The notes under the pieces: generated by a model
The model's input: the letters and a program-made list of their open reading frames with translations, nothing else
What the model was told of the DNA's origin: nothing
The model's database searches: none
NCBI GenBank assembly: GCA_900540885.1
Contig: UQHJ01000038.1
Span: forward strand, 1-23,960
Length of the DNA: 23,960 bases
Reading direction: 5' to 3'
Source of the DNA: an uncultured Prevotella sp.
GTDB taxonomy: Bacteria; Bacteroidota; Bacteroidia; Bacteroidales; Bacteroidaceae
Translations under genes and position numbers: made by a program
Shown here: in pieces, positions 1 to 8,126 of the stretch
Position numbering within the stretch: the stretch's first letter is position 1
Layout of the letters: every line of letters begins with the position of its first letter

Positions 1-2
1 AG

Positions 3-680
3 ATTTCGGGTATAGCCTCAAACTTGCTAACCATAGTAGGTGTAGAGTCTTTGCATGGTGCTTCGCATCGCATCTTGCCCGACATGATTGAGATAGGCTC
101 ATTTATCGGCATGGGCGCAATGGTGGGTGACGGACTTATCATTCGCCAAGCGGGAGTGAAGCAATTGGGAATTATCCCTGAAGCCTTCCGTCGTTTGGGC
201 ATTCGTCTCTATATAAAAGGAGATGATATTCTCATTCCTGCTCAAAAGCACTATCAGATAGACTCATTTATTGACGGCTCGTTTATGACATTGGCCGATG
301 CTCCTTGGCCAGGATTAACACCAGACTTGTTGAGCATACTTATTGTCGTAGCAACACAGGCGCGAGGTACGGTGTTGTTCCACCAAAAGATGTTTGAAAG
401 TCGATTGTTCTTTGTTGACAAACTCATCGATATGGGGGCACAGATAATCCTTTGTGACCCTCACCGTGCCGTAGTCGTTGGGCATGATCATAAGATAAGA
501 TTGCGTGGACGCAAGATGTCGTCACCAGACATTCGTGCGGGCATCGCGTTGCTCATAGCCGCTTTGAGTGCCGACGGTGTTAGCCAAATTGACAATGTAG
601 AACAGATAGACCGTGGCTACGAGTGTATAGAAGAGCGTTTAAATCAGTTAGGTGCGCATATTAAACGCGTGAAATCATAA
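3..680 (+). CDS. murA: UDP-N-acetylglucosamine 1-carboxyvinyltransferase (MurA), 3' part
   Basis: Cytoplasmic enzyme that transfers enolpyruvate from PEP to UDP-GlcNAc, the first committed step of peptidoglycan synthesis. Only the C-terminal part (about 225 of the usual 430-435 residues) is in the window. The reading frame is open to the left edge, so the first in-window ATG/TTG is not the start. Visible family segments are LHGASHRILPDMIEIGSFIG near the edge, the DAPWPGLTPDLLS segment that carries the conserved Asp of the active-site region, and the C-terminal signature DRGYECIEERLNQLGAHI. rimM starts 10 bases after the stop, so the genes are probably cotranscribed. The identification is firm because of the ordered family motifs. 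Confidence 0.95.
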   Translation: MSGIASNLLTIVGVESLHGASHRILPDMIEIGSFIGMGAMVGDGLIIRQAGVKQLGIIPEAFRRLGIRLYIKGDDILIPAQKHYQIDSFIDGSFMTLADAPWPGLTPDLLSILIVVATQARGTVLFHQKMFESRLFFVDKLIDMGAQIILCDPHRAVVVGHDHKIRLRGRKMSSPDIRAGIALLIAALSADGVSQIDNVEQIDRGYECIEERLNQLGAHIKRVKS

Positions 681-690
681 TAACCTCTGT

Positions 691-1224
691 ATGATACGTT
701 TAGAAGAAGTATTCAAAATAGGTTATATAGCCAAACATCGCGGTTTGCGTGGCGAGGTAGAACTTTCGTTTACGGACGATTGCTTTGATACGGGAACGGC
801 CGAATACCTCGTATTAGATATGGACGGCATTTTAGTGCCATTCTTTTGGGAGGAGTATCGGTTTAAAAACGACGATACGGCAATTGTCAAATTTGAAGAC
901 GTTGAAAATGAAGAGCAGGCAAGACGTTTAGTTGGTCATTGCGTGTATTATCCCAAGGCACATTTGACGCAAGATGAAGGAGAGGGCGAGTTGTCATCGT
1001 ACAAAGCATTGACAGGATTTGCTGTGTACAATCAAGAAGGAACGTATGTTGGTACGGTAGCACATGTAGATGATTCTTCAGCTAATGTCTTGTTGACAAT
1101 AGACGAGGAAGGTGGTGATGAGGTAATGTTGCCTTTCCATAATGATTTCTTGTTAAATTACGATTTGCGTGATAGAACATTGCAATTGTTTATTCCTGAA
1201 GAATTAATCAATTTGAATAAGTAA
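691..1224 (+). CDS. rimM: 16S rRNA processing protein RimM
   Basis: Ribosome maturation factor that binds ribosomal protein S19 and helps mature the 30S head. The 177 residues match the family length. The N-terminal RimM domain starts with GYIAKHRGLRGEVELSF. A PRC-barrel-type second half follows (from about residue 100: ALTGFAVYNQEGTYVGTV, then DEVMLPFHNDFL). The stop codon TAA shares its last A with the ATG of dxr (TAATG at 1222-1226), which points to translational coupling. From memory, other Bacteroidales often have an M23 peptidase gene between rimM and dxr. None is present here. Confidence 0.95.
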   Translation: MIRLEEVFKIGYIAKHRGLRGEVELSFTDDCFDTGTAEYLVLDMDGILVPFFWEEYRFKNDDTAIVKFEDVENEEQARRLVGHCVYYPKAHLTQDEGEGELSSYKALTGFAVYNQEGTYVGTVAHVDDSSANVLLTIDEEGGDEVMLPFHNDFLLNYDLRDRTLQLFIPEELINLNK

Positions 1225-2372
1225 TGAAGAAAATAGCGATACTTGGTTCTACTGGTTCAATAGGTACGCAAGCCTTAGACGTTATAAAGCAACATCCCGA
1301 CCAGTTTGAGGCGCGTGTGTTAACGGCAGGCAGTAATGCCGAATTGCTGATAGCGCAGGCACGTGCTTTCGTGCCCGATGCAGTTGTAATCGCCAACGAA
1401 TCAAAGTACGATCAAGTAAAGGAAGCTCTAGCGGATTTACCTATAAAGGTATATACGGGTGCTGAAGCAATCTGTCAGGTAGTACAAAGCGACGAAGTGG
1501 ACATCGTGCTGACGGCTATGGTAGGTTTTGCGGGGTTGCGCCCTACAGTGGCAGCTATAGAGGCTGGTAAGACATTGGCCTTGGCCAACAAGGAAACGCT
1601 TGTCGTGGCTGGTAGTGTAATCCGCAGTCTTTGCATAAAACATAAGGTGGCTATCTTACCTGTCGATAGTGAACATTCGGCTATCTTTCAGTGCCTAAAT
1701 GGTGAGGGAAATAACCACATACGTCGTATACTCTTAACTGCTTCTGGTGGTCCATTTAGGACCTATTCACTCGAACAGTTGCAGCAAGTAAAGCCCGAAC
1801 AAGCCTTGCAGCATCCTAATTGGAAAATGGGAGCTAAAATAACCATTGATTCGGCCACGATGATGAACAAGGGCTTTGAAATGATTGAGGCACATTGGTT
1901 GTATGCAGTTGCTCCGTCAAACATACAAGTAGTTGTACACCCCGAAAGCATTGTCCATTCAGCAGTAGAGTTTGACGATGGGGCAGTAATCGCTCAAATG
2001 GGTACCCCCGATATGCGTTTGCCCATTCAGTACGCCTTTAGCTATCCCCAACGTTTGCCTTTGCAGTCAGAGGCATTGGACTTGTTCAAAGTAGCGTCGC
2101 TTCACTTTGAGGAAGCTGATCAAAATCGTTTCCCCTGTTTACGTTTGGCCTATGAAGCTATTGAAAAGGGAGGAAATATGCCTTGTGTACTCAATGCAGC
2201 GGGCGAAATTACCAACCTCGCGTTCAGAGAGGGCCGAATAGGCTTTATGGATATACCTTATTATATAGAACGAACGATGTCGTCAGCCCCATTCATTAAG
2301 GAACCGTCGTTAGACGATTTGTTTGAAACAGATGCTTTGGCACGTGATTTGACTTGCTCCTATATAAACTAA
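1224..2372 (+). CDS. dxr: 1-deoxy-D-xylulose 5-phosphate reductoisomerase
   Basis: Converts DXP to 2-C-methyl-D-erythritol 4-phosphate with NADPH, the first committed step of the MEP isoprenoid pathway, in the cytoplasm. The N-terminal nucleotide-binding loop is GSTGSIG (residues 8-14). The metal ligands appear in PVDSEHSAIFQ (D148, E150) and in the DSATMMNKGFE segment (E219). LTASGGPF and HPNWKMGAKI form the substrate pocket. The 382 residues are close to the family norm. The gene overlaps rimM by one base and is followed 114 bases later by rseP, a neighbour often seen in this phylum. All catalytic residues I can place are present. Confidence 0.97.
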   Translation: MKKIAILGSTGSIGTQALDVIKQHPDQFEARVLTAGSNAELLIAQARAFVPDAVVIANESKYDQVKEALADLPIKVYTGAEAICQVVQSDEVDIVLTAMVGFAGLRPTVAAIEAGKTLALANKETLVVAGSVIRSLCIKHKVAILPVDSEHSAIFQCLNGEGNNHIRRILLTASGGPFRTYSLEQLQQVKPEQALQHPNWKMGAKITIDSATMMNKGFEMIEAHWLYAVAPSNIQVVVHPESIVHSAVEFDDGAVIAQMGTPDMRLPIQYAFSYPQRLPLQSEALDLFKVASLHFEEADQNRFPCLRLAYEAIEKGGNMPCVLNAAGEITNLAFREGRIGFMDIPYYIERTMSSAPFIKEPSLDDLFETDALARDLTCSYIN

Positions 2373-2486
2373 GGTATGGGGAGTTTGCATGAGCGTATTG
2401 ATGTTATGGAGTAAAAGTCCTATCTGTCATTCCGTTCATACAAACCTTTTACGAAATTGATATAAACACATAAACTAAACACGATA

Positions 2487-3917
2487 GTGGAAGTATTTAT
2501 TATTAGAGCTTTACAGCTTATATTATGCTTTTCGCTACTCATCTTTTTACACGAGGGGGGGCACTTCCTCTTCTCAAAACTGTTTGGAGTACGCGTAAAC
2601 AAGTTTTACATATTCTTTGACCCCAAGTTTTCGCTTTTCAGCACCTACTCTAATTGGTGGAGGAAGTTGCGTGGCAAGGCTCCTGCCAAGAAGAAAGAGG
2701 ACGGTAGTTATGAATACGAAGGAACAGAATATGGCTTAGGTTGGATACCCCTTGGTGGATATTGCCAAATCGCAGGTATGGTTGACGAAACGCAATCATC
2801 GGATAAGTTAAGCGCAGAGATGCAGCCTTGGGAGTTTAGATCCAAGCCAGCATGGCAACGCCTATTAATAATGGTAGGTGGCGTTTTGGTCAACTTTATA
2901 ACGGCACTCGTTATTTATGCAGCGGTACTGTTTACTTGGGGTGAAACTTACGTGCCTGTTCGCAACATGACGTATGGATTTAAGTTTAACGAGCAAGCCA
3001 AGCATTTGGGATTTCGTGACGGCGACATACTATTAGCAACAGATACGAAAACGTTCACACGCTTTGACGGCAATGTGTATCGTGACCTCAGTGAGGCCCA
3101 TTCGGCCAAAGTATTACGTAATGGGCAAGAGGTGAACATTGCAATGCCTGGCAATCTTAATATGCTTGAGATGATTAAGCAGCAGCCACGCTTTGTAGAC
3201 GTGTTGGTGCCCTCAAAGGTTGATAGCGTAGTGCCTAAAAGTGCAGCTGATGTAGCGGGCATAAAGGCTGGCGACATGATTATAGGCATGAATGGCAAGT
3301 CCTTTGAGACGGTAAATGACTTTAGCATTGTTCGTGGCTCAATGGATGATGTGTTAGCCCAAGCCTCTCCTGCTGATAGTGCTCGCTTGCGTAATGCAAC
3401 AATCGTCGTAAAACGTGCAGCAAGTAATCAAGTAGATACGCTTAAACTCACTTTAGACAGCAAATACATGTTGGGCGTGGCATGGTATAATCCCATGCAA
3501 CATGACTATAAGTCAGTAACGCGTCACTTTGGTCTCTTCGAGAGCATTCCAGCAGGTGTCACACATGGGTGGAACGTATTAGTCGGTTACGTTGACGACT
3601 TAAAGTATTTGTTTACAGCTGACGGTGCTAAGAGTGTAGGCTCATTTGGCGCAATTGGTAGCCTGTTCCCCACAACGTGGGATTGGTGTCGCTTTTGGGA
3701 GTTGACGGCTTTCATCTCGTTGATGTTGGCCTTTATGAATATTCTGCCTATTCCAGCATTGGACGGTGGACACGTATTCTTCCTGTTAGTGGAAGTGATA
3801 ACGCGTCGTAAGCCCAGCGATAAGTTTATGGAGCGAGCACAGATGGTCGGTATGACCTTACTGCTGCTACTCATGGCTTTCGCGATATTTAATGATTGCC
3901 GAAACTTTCTGTTTTAA
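2487..3917 (+). CDS. rseP: RIP metalloprotease RseP (site-2 protease family)
   Basis: Intramembrane zinc protease that cuts membrane-anchored anti-sigma factors or signal-peptide remnants. The zinc motif HEGGH is at residues 22-26 in the first membrane segment. The third ligand motif NILPIPALDGG is near residues 417-428 (D426). A PDZ-like domain is visible around SAADVAGIKAGDMIIGMNG. Membrane segments are seen at about residues 5-22, 130-150, 398-415 and 455-472. The start is GTG at 2487. I prefer it because the predicted N-terminus MEVFIIRALQLIL matches the usual start of Bacteroidales RseP, and the first membrane helix is needed. A terminator follows at 3944. Confidence 0.95.
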   Translation: MEVFIIRALQLILCFSLLIFLHEGGHFLFSKLFGVRVNKFYIFFDPKFSLFSTYSNWWRKLRGKAPAKKKEDGSYEYEGTEYGLGWIPLGGYCQIAGMVDETQSSDKLSAEMQPWEFRSKPAWQRLLIMVGGVLVNFITALVIYAAVLFTWGETYVPVRNMTYGFKFNEQAKHLGFRDGDILLATDTKTFTRFDGNVYRDLSEAHSAKVLRNGQEVNIAMPGNLNMLEMIKQQPRFVDVLVPSKVDSVVPKSAADVAGIKAGDMIIGMNGKSFETVNDFSIVRGSMDDVLAQASPADSARLRNATIVVKRAASNQVDTLKLTLDSKYMLGVAWYNPMQHDYKSVTRHFGLFESIPAGVTHGWNVLVGYVDDLKYLFTADGAKSVGSFGAIGSLFPTTWDWCRFWELTAFISLMLAFMNILPIPALDGGHVFFLLVEVITRRKPSDKFMERAQMVGMTLLLLLMAFAIFNDCRNFLF

Positions 3918-3943
3918 CCAATAGCCCTTGCGCTTTAGTTCGT

Positions 3944-3996
3944 AAAAGTCCCTTCTTTTTGTTTTAATTTTATTAAAATAAGAAGAAGGGCTTTTT
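3944..3996 (+). terminator. Rho-independent terminator after rseP
   Basis: Inverted repeat CCCTTCTT / AAGAAGGG, extended outside by AAAAG / CTTTTT with one bulge, with an AT-rich loop and a T-run at the 3' end. It lies 27 bases after the rseP stop and closes the murA-rimM-dxr-rseP run. Confidence 0.8.
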
Positions 3997-4070
3997 GTGC
4001 TTTGTCCGTGTATACTATATGCATGATTGGCTCACTAAACAAAAATAATTGAATTTTTTCTTACAAAAGA

Positions 4071-4101
4071 TTTGCTGTTATAAATATTATGTGTACTTTT
4101 G
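4071..4101 (+). promoter_or_regulatory. Bacteroidetes-type promoter
   Basis: TTTG at 4071-4074 is followed 19 bases later by TACTTTTG at 4094-4101. This matches the -33 TTTG / -7 TAnnTTTG consensus and spacing of Bacteroidetes sigma-ABfr promoters. It predicts transcription from about 4107 and a leader of roughly 145 bases before the ATG at 4251. Confidence 0.7.
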
Positions 4102-4137
4102 TCGTGTAATCAGTTATAAAACTAACAAAAAGTAATT

Positions 4138-4179
4138 GAAGAGAACCATTGAATGCTTGTCAGAGCAAATGGTATCTTC
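4138..4179 (+). other. Hairpin in the 5' leader of the type IX cargo gene
   Basis: GAAGA and ACCATT on the left (4138-4150) pair with AATGGT and TCTTC on the right (4168-4179), with small internal bulges and a possible inner GCT/AGC pair. It lies in the long untranslated leader between the predicted start of transcription and the ATG at 4251. Its purpose is unknown. It may stabilise the mRNA or regulate translation. I do not recognise it as a known riboswitch. Confidence 0.45.
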
Positions 4180-4250
4180 GGTTTCTTTGAAAAAAAAGTA
4201 AAATAATCTTGATTACAAGAGTTGACAACCTAAGTAACACATATTTGTTT

Positions 4251-4736
4251 ATGAAGAAAACACAAAAACTCATTGGCGTTGCTCTTTGCGCTTTTGCTTT
4301 TGGCAGTATAGCCAAAGCCCAAAAGCAAATGGTGGTAACACTTGCAGATAGCGAACAGCCGTGGAAGTGTGTGTTGAGCCAGTTAGGTTCAGCTACCTTC
4401 TTGAACAGCCAAATCAACTTCGGTGGCACCGAAGAGGGTACAACCTTAAAAACGTTCGACCTAAAAAACATTACATCAATCACTTTTGAAAGTGTCACTG
4501 ACGGTATCAATGCCGTAACTGCTGATAAAGCGGGCAACTTTAAAGCAACAGTTGTTGGTCAAAGTTTGCACGTAACAGGAGTTGGTGAACCTTCAACGCT
4601 TACAATCTTTACGACTACAGGTCAAATTGTTAAGCAACAACCTGCGTGGAGTGGGGCAGACATTAACATTTCGACACTAACTCCAGGAGTTTATGTAGTT
4701 AAGGTCGGTAACAAAGTGGCCAAGTTCTCAAAATAA
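4251..4736 (+). CDS. Small secreted protein with type IX secretion C-terminal sorting domain
   Basis: A 161-residue protein with a Sec signal peptide (charged MKKTQK, hydrophobic stretch, cleavage after AKA at residue 23). The mature body holds a short motif ending LKNITSITFE (residues 71-80). The last 65 or so residues look like a type A (Por) sorting domain: GQSLHVTG, then LTIFTTTGQIV, then LTPGVYVVKVGNKVAKFSK. Such domains direct proteins across the outer membrane and are then cut off. The mature cargo is thus only about 70 residues, which is very small. I chose ATG 4251 rather than an upstream ATG at 4209 because the signal peptide begins there. The next gene starts 77 bases later and may be cotranscribed. 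Confidence 0.8.
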   Translation: MKKTQKLIGVALCAFAFGSIAKAQKQMVVTLADSEQPWKCVLSQLGSATFLNSQINFGGTEEGTTLKTFDLKNITSITFESVTDGINAVTADKAGNFKATVVGQSLHVTGVGEPSTLTIFTTTGQIVKQQPAWSGADINISTLTPGVYVVKVGNKVAKFSK

Positions 4737-4813
4737 AACACTATTACGTTAATTCGAAAGATGGCTACATGTAAGATAGCATGTACGCTTATCGTTAAAT
4801 TGCAATCTATTTT

Positions 4814-6148
4814 ATGAAAAAATTATACGTTACCCTTCTTTCAGCCCTTGTGGCTGGTGGCGCTTCAGCCCAAACATTGTCAAACGATCGTATGGTTGTG
4901 ACCAATAGCATAGGTCAAACAACTTCATACGCTGTTGATCGCATTCAGTCAGTAACATTCCCTCAAGCTGCAGGTGAGGCTGCTGTCGACCTTTCTGTGA
5001 ACAGTGTAGATCAAGATAAGGCGGTTTTTACCGCCACTCGTAACGCTTATGCTTTGTCTTTTAAGTTTGACATTCTTACCAAGACAAGAGCGGGCATGAT
5101 GTCTGACGAACAGTTGGTTTGGTATATTGATACGAATACGAAAATGTCTTATACAGAGGACTTTACCTCAGGTGAGGTTAAATTATCTGACTTTGGCGCA
5201 AAGGGGTCTACCGATTATGTTGCCGTTGCCGTTGGTTATGACTCTTATGGCACACCTTGTGCTGTAAGCCGTGCTGAGTTTACAACACTTCCTTCTGTGT
5301 TGGTAGGCGATCCTAAAGTAACGGCAGAATTGTCTGATATTCAAGATCGTTCGTTCTCGCTTACTTCGTTGGCCAATGATGATGTTGCTGGCTATGCTAC
5401 TTTATCAGGCGAAAAGGGTTCTATTCAGCAGCAGTTTGTGCAATGGGCACCGATGATGGGTTATAGCAACTTCTCTGAAATGGTACAAGGTTGGGGTTAC
5501 AAGCACGAAAAGCCAGAAACAGCATGGGAGTCTGTAACTGATACATGGAGTAATATGCAACCAGGCACAGATTATCAAATCTTTGTTCAAGCTTGGGACA
5601 CAAAGGGGAATTTCGCTCCCTGCGATACAATCAATCTTACTACTAAGGTAAAGGGTGGCCAAGGTGCTGCAACAGTTAGCATAACTTTGGGTGACTACAA
5701 GTTAGCAGATTGGGAAGGCCAGCAAAAGTATAGCCAGTTTATCACCTTTACTCCCAATGATCAGTCAAACTGCTATCGTATGGGTGTGTACACTGCTGAA
5801 GAGTATGACAAGGACCCCGAAGGCTGCAAGAGCTATATAACAATGGATCCTCCTATGCCCATGAGTAACTGGTTCTTCTATGAACCGCTGACAACGGATT
5901 ATCAAATCAATCCTAACACTGAGGCTGTAGCTTTGGCTGCTGCAAAGAATGCCAATAACGAATGGGGTGAGGTAGCGGTATTGCGCTTCACTACTCCTTC
6001 AGGTGAAAGTGGCACAGAGTCAGCTCCTGCAAAGGGAAAGATTGCTACTCGTAAGATGCACAACACAACAATTGCTATTCAGCCAGGCCGTCTGCCCAAA
6101 TTTGCTAAATTTGGTGGTCAGGGCGTTCAGTTGATTCAGACGAAGTAA
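4814..6148 (+). CDS. Secreted beta-rich protein of unknown function
   Basis: A 444-residue protein with a clear signal peptide (MKKLYVTLLSALVAGGASAQ, cleavage after about residue 19). The N-terminus has the segment SYAVDRIQSVTFP, echoing ITSITFE in the gene before it. It continues with two or more segments that look like fibronectin III or Ig-type beta sandwiches (for example residues 55-160 and 170-280, with LQPGTDY-like turns such as MQPGTDYQIFVQAWD). No catalytic motif is visible. The C-terminus (VQLIQTK) is not a typical type IX sorting domain, so its final place in the envelope is uncertain. It is probably cotranscribed with the small sorting-domain gene upstream. I do not recognise a specific function. 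Confidence 0.75.
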   Translation: MKKLYVTLLSALVAGGASAQTLSNDRMVVTNSIGQTTSYAVDRIQSVTFPQAAGEAAVDLSVNSVDQDKAVFTATRNAYALSFKFDILTKTRAGMMSDEQLVWYIDTNTKMSYTEDFTSGEVKLSDFGAKGSTDYVAVAVGYDSYGTPCAVSRAEFTTLPSVLVGDPKVTAELSDIQDRSFSLTSLANDDVAGYATLSGEKGSIQQQFVQWAPMMGYSNFSEMVQGWGYKHEKPETAWESVTDTWSNMQPGTDYQIFVQAWDTKGNFAPCDTINLTTKVKGGQGAATVSITLGDYKLADWEGQQKYSQFITFTPNDQSNCYRMGVYTAEEYDKDPEGCKSYITMDPPMPMSNWFFYEPLTTDYQINPNTEAVALAAAKNANNEWGEVAVLRFTTPSGESGTESAPAKGKIATRKMHNTTIAIQPGRLPKFAKFGGQGVQLIQTK

Positions 6149-6164
6149 TTGAAGTATAACATAT

Positions 6165-6203
6165 AAAAAAAGGGATAAAGCGTAAATGCTTTGTCCCTTT
6201 TTT
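6165..6203. terminator. Two-way terminator between convergent genes
   Basis: AAAAAAAGGGATAAAGC (from 6165) pairs with GCTTTGTCCCTTTTTT (to 6202) around a six-base loop, with a single G-T wobble. A-tract and T-tract on the two sides make it suitable for both the + gene ending at 6148 and the - gene ending at 6224. Confidence 0.85.
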
Positions 6204-6223
6204 CGATTAATGCCTGTGTCTTA

Positions 6224-7963
6224 TCATTTCACAATGTTTTCAACGGTAAGTCCGTTTTGCTTGAGAAATTCGGTGTAGTCAAAACGGTCAACAAATTCCT
6301 TTTGTGCACCATAGCAGCGAACGTGCATGTCGCTATCAGCATAAAAGCGAGCCACCTTTTCGCCCCAACCACCGTCTAACTGTCCGTCTTCAAGCGTGAT
6401 GACTGTGTGGTGATTCTTCTTTAGGCTTTCAAGAAGTTCGGTGTCAACGCCCGAAGCATAGCGCGGATTGATAACTGTAGCGTCAATGCCTTTTTCCATA
6501 TAAGCTGCGGCGACTTGTTGCGCGAGCGAATAATAGCTCCCCAAACCGATGATAGCGATGTCCTTGCCCTCGTGCGTCATTTGATAGCGGTTCAATTGGC
6601 TATAGCTCGTTTCGGGAGTTGTGTCGTTAGTCACGTCGAGTGCCACATTCGGTACGCGAATGGTTACGGGGTGTTCCGTTTGATGCAATGACCAAAGCAA
6701 CATAGCATCGTATTCAGCCTTACAAGTTGGAGCCAGATAGACCATATTCGGAATGTTGCTCATGAGCACGATGTCATAGAAACCAAGGTGTGTCACATCG
6801 TTCAGCCCTGTAAGCGTGCCACCAAAGACAATAATTGTGGCGGGGTTGTTGTTAATGCAAAGGTCTTGCGACAGTTGGTCGTAGGTGCGTTGTATGAATG
6901 AACTGTGTACACCGAACACAGGCTTGGCACCACGCTTTGCAATGGCGCTCGCCATGGCAACAGCCGTTTCTTCTGCTATGCCAACGTCAACAAATTGCTT
7001 GCCGGCTTTTTGTCGCATTTCAGGAGTCCACCCCCAAATGCCTGGCGTGCCAGCAGTTAGTGCTACCACTGATTTATCCTTTTGCATTTCGTTGAGTAAG
7101 AGGTTGGTCGTGTGACTGCCAAAGTCAGGACCGAACTGAAAGGCAACTTTCGTCTCTCCCGTTTCTAATTCAAATGGGAAGCCCCAGTGGAAATGCTCTT
7201 TTTGTTCTTCTGCAAAGCGATAGCCTTTGCCTTTTAAGGTATTGATATGTACAACTACTGCGTGCTTCGTGTCCTTTACTTGTTTAAAAGCATCGATAAG
7301 TGCGTCGATGTCATTACCATTGTCAACGTAAACGTAGTCAAGTCCCATGGCACGGAAAAGGTTGCATGAAGCCTCTCCTTTGCTTTCGCGTAGTTGCTGA
7401 AGGTTGCGATAAAGGCCACCGTGATTTTCAGCAATCGACATTTGATTGTCGTTAACAACAATGATAAGGTTCGTATCAAGTTCAGCGGCCATGTCAAGCC
7501 CTTCAAGCGCTTCGCCACCGCTTAGAGAACCATCACCGATAACAGCTATAACGTTTTCTGTACCGTTCTGTAGGTCACGTCCCTTTGCCAATCCACAAGC
7601 CAAGCTAACCGAAGTAGAGGTGTGGCCAATCACAAAGTGGTCATGTTCGCTCTCAGTCGGTTCGGTATATCCCGATACTTCATCGTATTCGTTAGCGTTG
7701 ATAAAAGCGTTCTTTCGCCCGGTAAGCATTTTATGAGTGTAGCTTTGGTGACTTACGTCGAACACGATTTTGTCTTCGGGTGAGTTGAACACGTAGTGCA
7801 GCGCGATAGTGGCTTCAACCATGCCCAAGTTAGGGCCGATGTGGCCTCCGTGTGCAGAAAGTTTCTGTAAGAGGTAGTGTCGAATCTCGATGGCTAACAC
7901 TTTTAACTGCTCACCATTAAGCAACTTAACGTCAGCGGGAGTGTTGATATTTTCTAAATACAT
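6224..7963 (-). CDS. DXS-like thiamine-diphosphate enzyme (transketolase family)
   Basis: A 579-residue protein that would usually be named 1-deoxy-D-xylulose-5-phosphate synthase. Thiamine diphosphate residues are present: HIGPNLG (H41), GDGSLSGGEALEG (143 onward), NDNQMSI (171 onward) and the cofactor Glu in DVGIAEETAV (E331). It also has RTYDQL (Y361). However, the length is about 50 residues below true DXS (about 620-640). In addition, the positions I align with the E. coli phosphate/substrate residues R420, D427 and R478 are G381, N388 and N439. H392 is kept. It resembles the short DXS-like subfamily seen in some Firmicutes, some of which have no MEP pathway. The reaction is therefore uncertain, and a related ketose or acyloin-forming reaction is possible. 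It is a single gene, divergent from pyrF. Confidence 0.85.
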   Translation of the reverse strand: MYLENINTPADVKLLNGEQLKVLAIEIRHYLLQKLSAHGGHIGPNLGMVEATIALHYVFNSPEDKIVFDVSHQSYTHKMLTGRKNAFINANEYDEVSGYTEPTESEHDHFVIGHTSTSVSLACGLAKGRDLQNGTENVIAVIGDGSLSGGEALEGLDMAAELDTNLIIVVNDNQMSIAENHGGLYRNLQQLRESKGEASCNLFRAMGLDYVYVDNGNDIDALIDAFKQVKDTKHAVVVHINTLKGKGYRFAEEQKEHFHWGFPFELETGETKVAFQFGPDFGSHTTNLLLNEMQKDKSVVALTAGTPGIWGWTPEMRQKAGKQFVDVGIAEETAVAMASAIAKRGAKPVFGVHSSFIQRTYDQLSQDLCINNNPATIIVFGGTLTGLNDVTHLGFYDIVLMSNIPNMVYLAPTCKAEYDAMLLWSLHQTEHPVTIRVPNVALDVTNDTTPETSYSQLNRYQMTHEGKDIAIIGLGSYYSLAQQVAAAYMEKGIDATVINPRYASGVDTELLESLKKNHHTVITLEDGQLDGGWGEKVARFYADSDMHVRCYGAQKEFVDRFDYTEFLKQNGLTVENIVK

Positions 7964-7988
7964 AATGTAAGGTTTAATGATTATGGTG

Positions 7989-7996
7989 CAAATTTA
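7989..7996 (-). promoter_or_regulatory. Possible -7 box for the DXS-like gene
   Basis: On the minus strand TAAATTTG matches TAnnTTTG about 26 bases before the ATG. No good TTTG is seen 19-21 bases further upstream, so this is a half-supported promoter. Confidence 0.35.
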
Positions 7997-8095
7997 TAAG
8001 CAAAATCTGTGAAGTCGTATACCATATTTACGGAAAAAATTACCAGAAAGCCAAAAACACCTTTTCGTTCATAACAAGGTATGAACTTTTTTGTG

Positions 8096-8103
8096 TAAGT
8101 TTG
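8096..8103 (+). promoter_or_regulatory. Possible -7 box for pyrF
   Basis: TAAGTTTG matches TAnnTTTG and lies 23 bases before the ATG at 8127, giving a short leader. A -33 TTTG at the right distance is not evident. Confidence 0.4.
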
Positions 8104-8126
8104 CACAACTTAATTATTGCAACGAA

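Noticed and set aside
24..680. TTG at 24 as a gene start
   Set aside because: The frame is open to the edge and continues the MurA sequence upstream, so this is an internal codon of a truncated gene.
2948..3328. 126-codon minus-strand frame in rseP
   Set aside because: Antisense shadow of the PDZ-like region.
7446..7736. 96-codon plus-strand frame opposite the DXS-like gene
   Set aside because: It is antisense to conserved thiamine-enzyme motifs and has no recognisable protein features.
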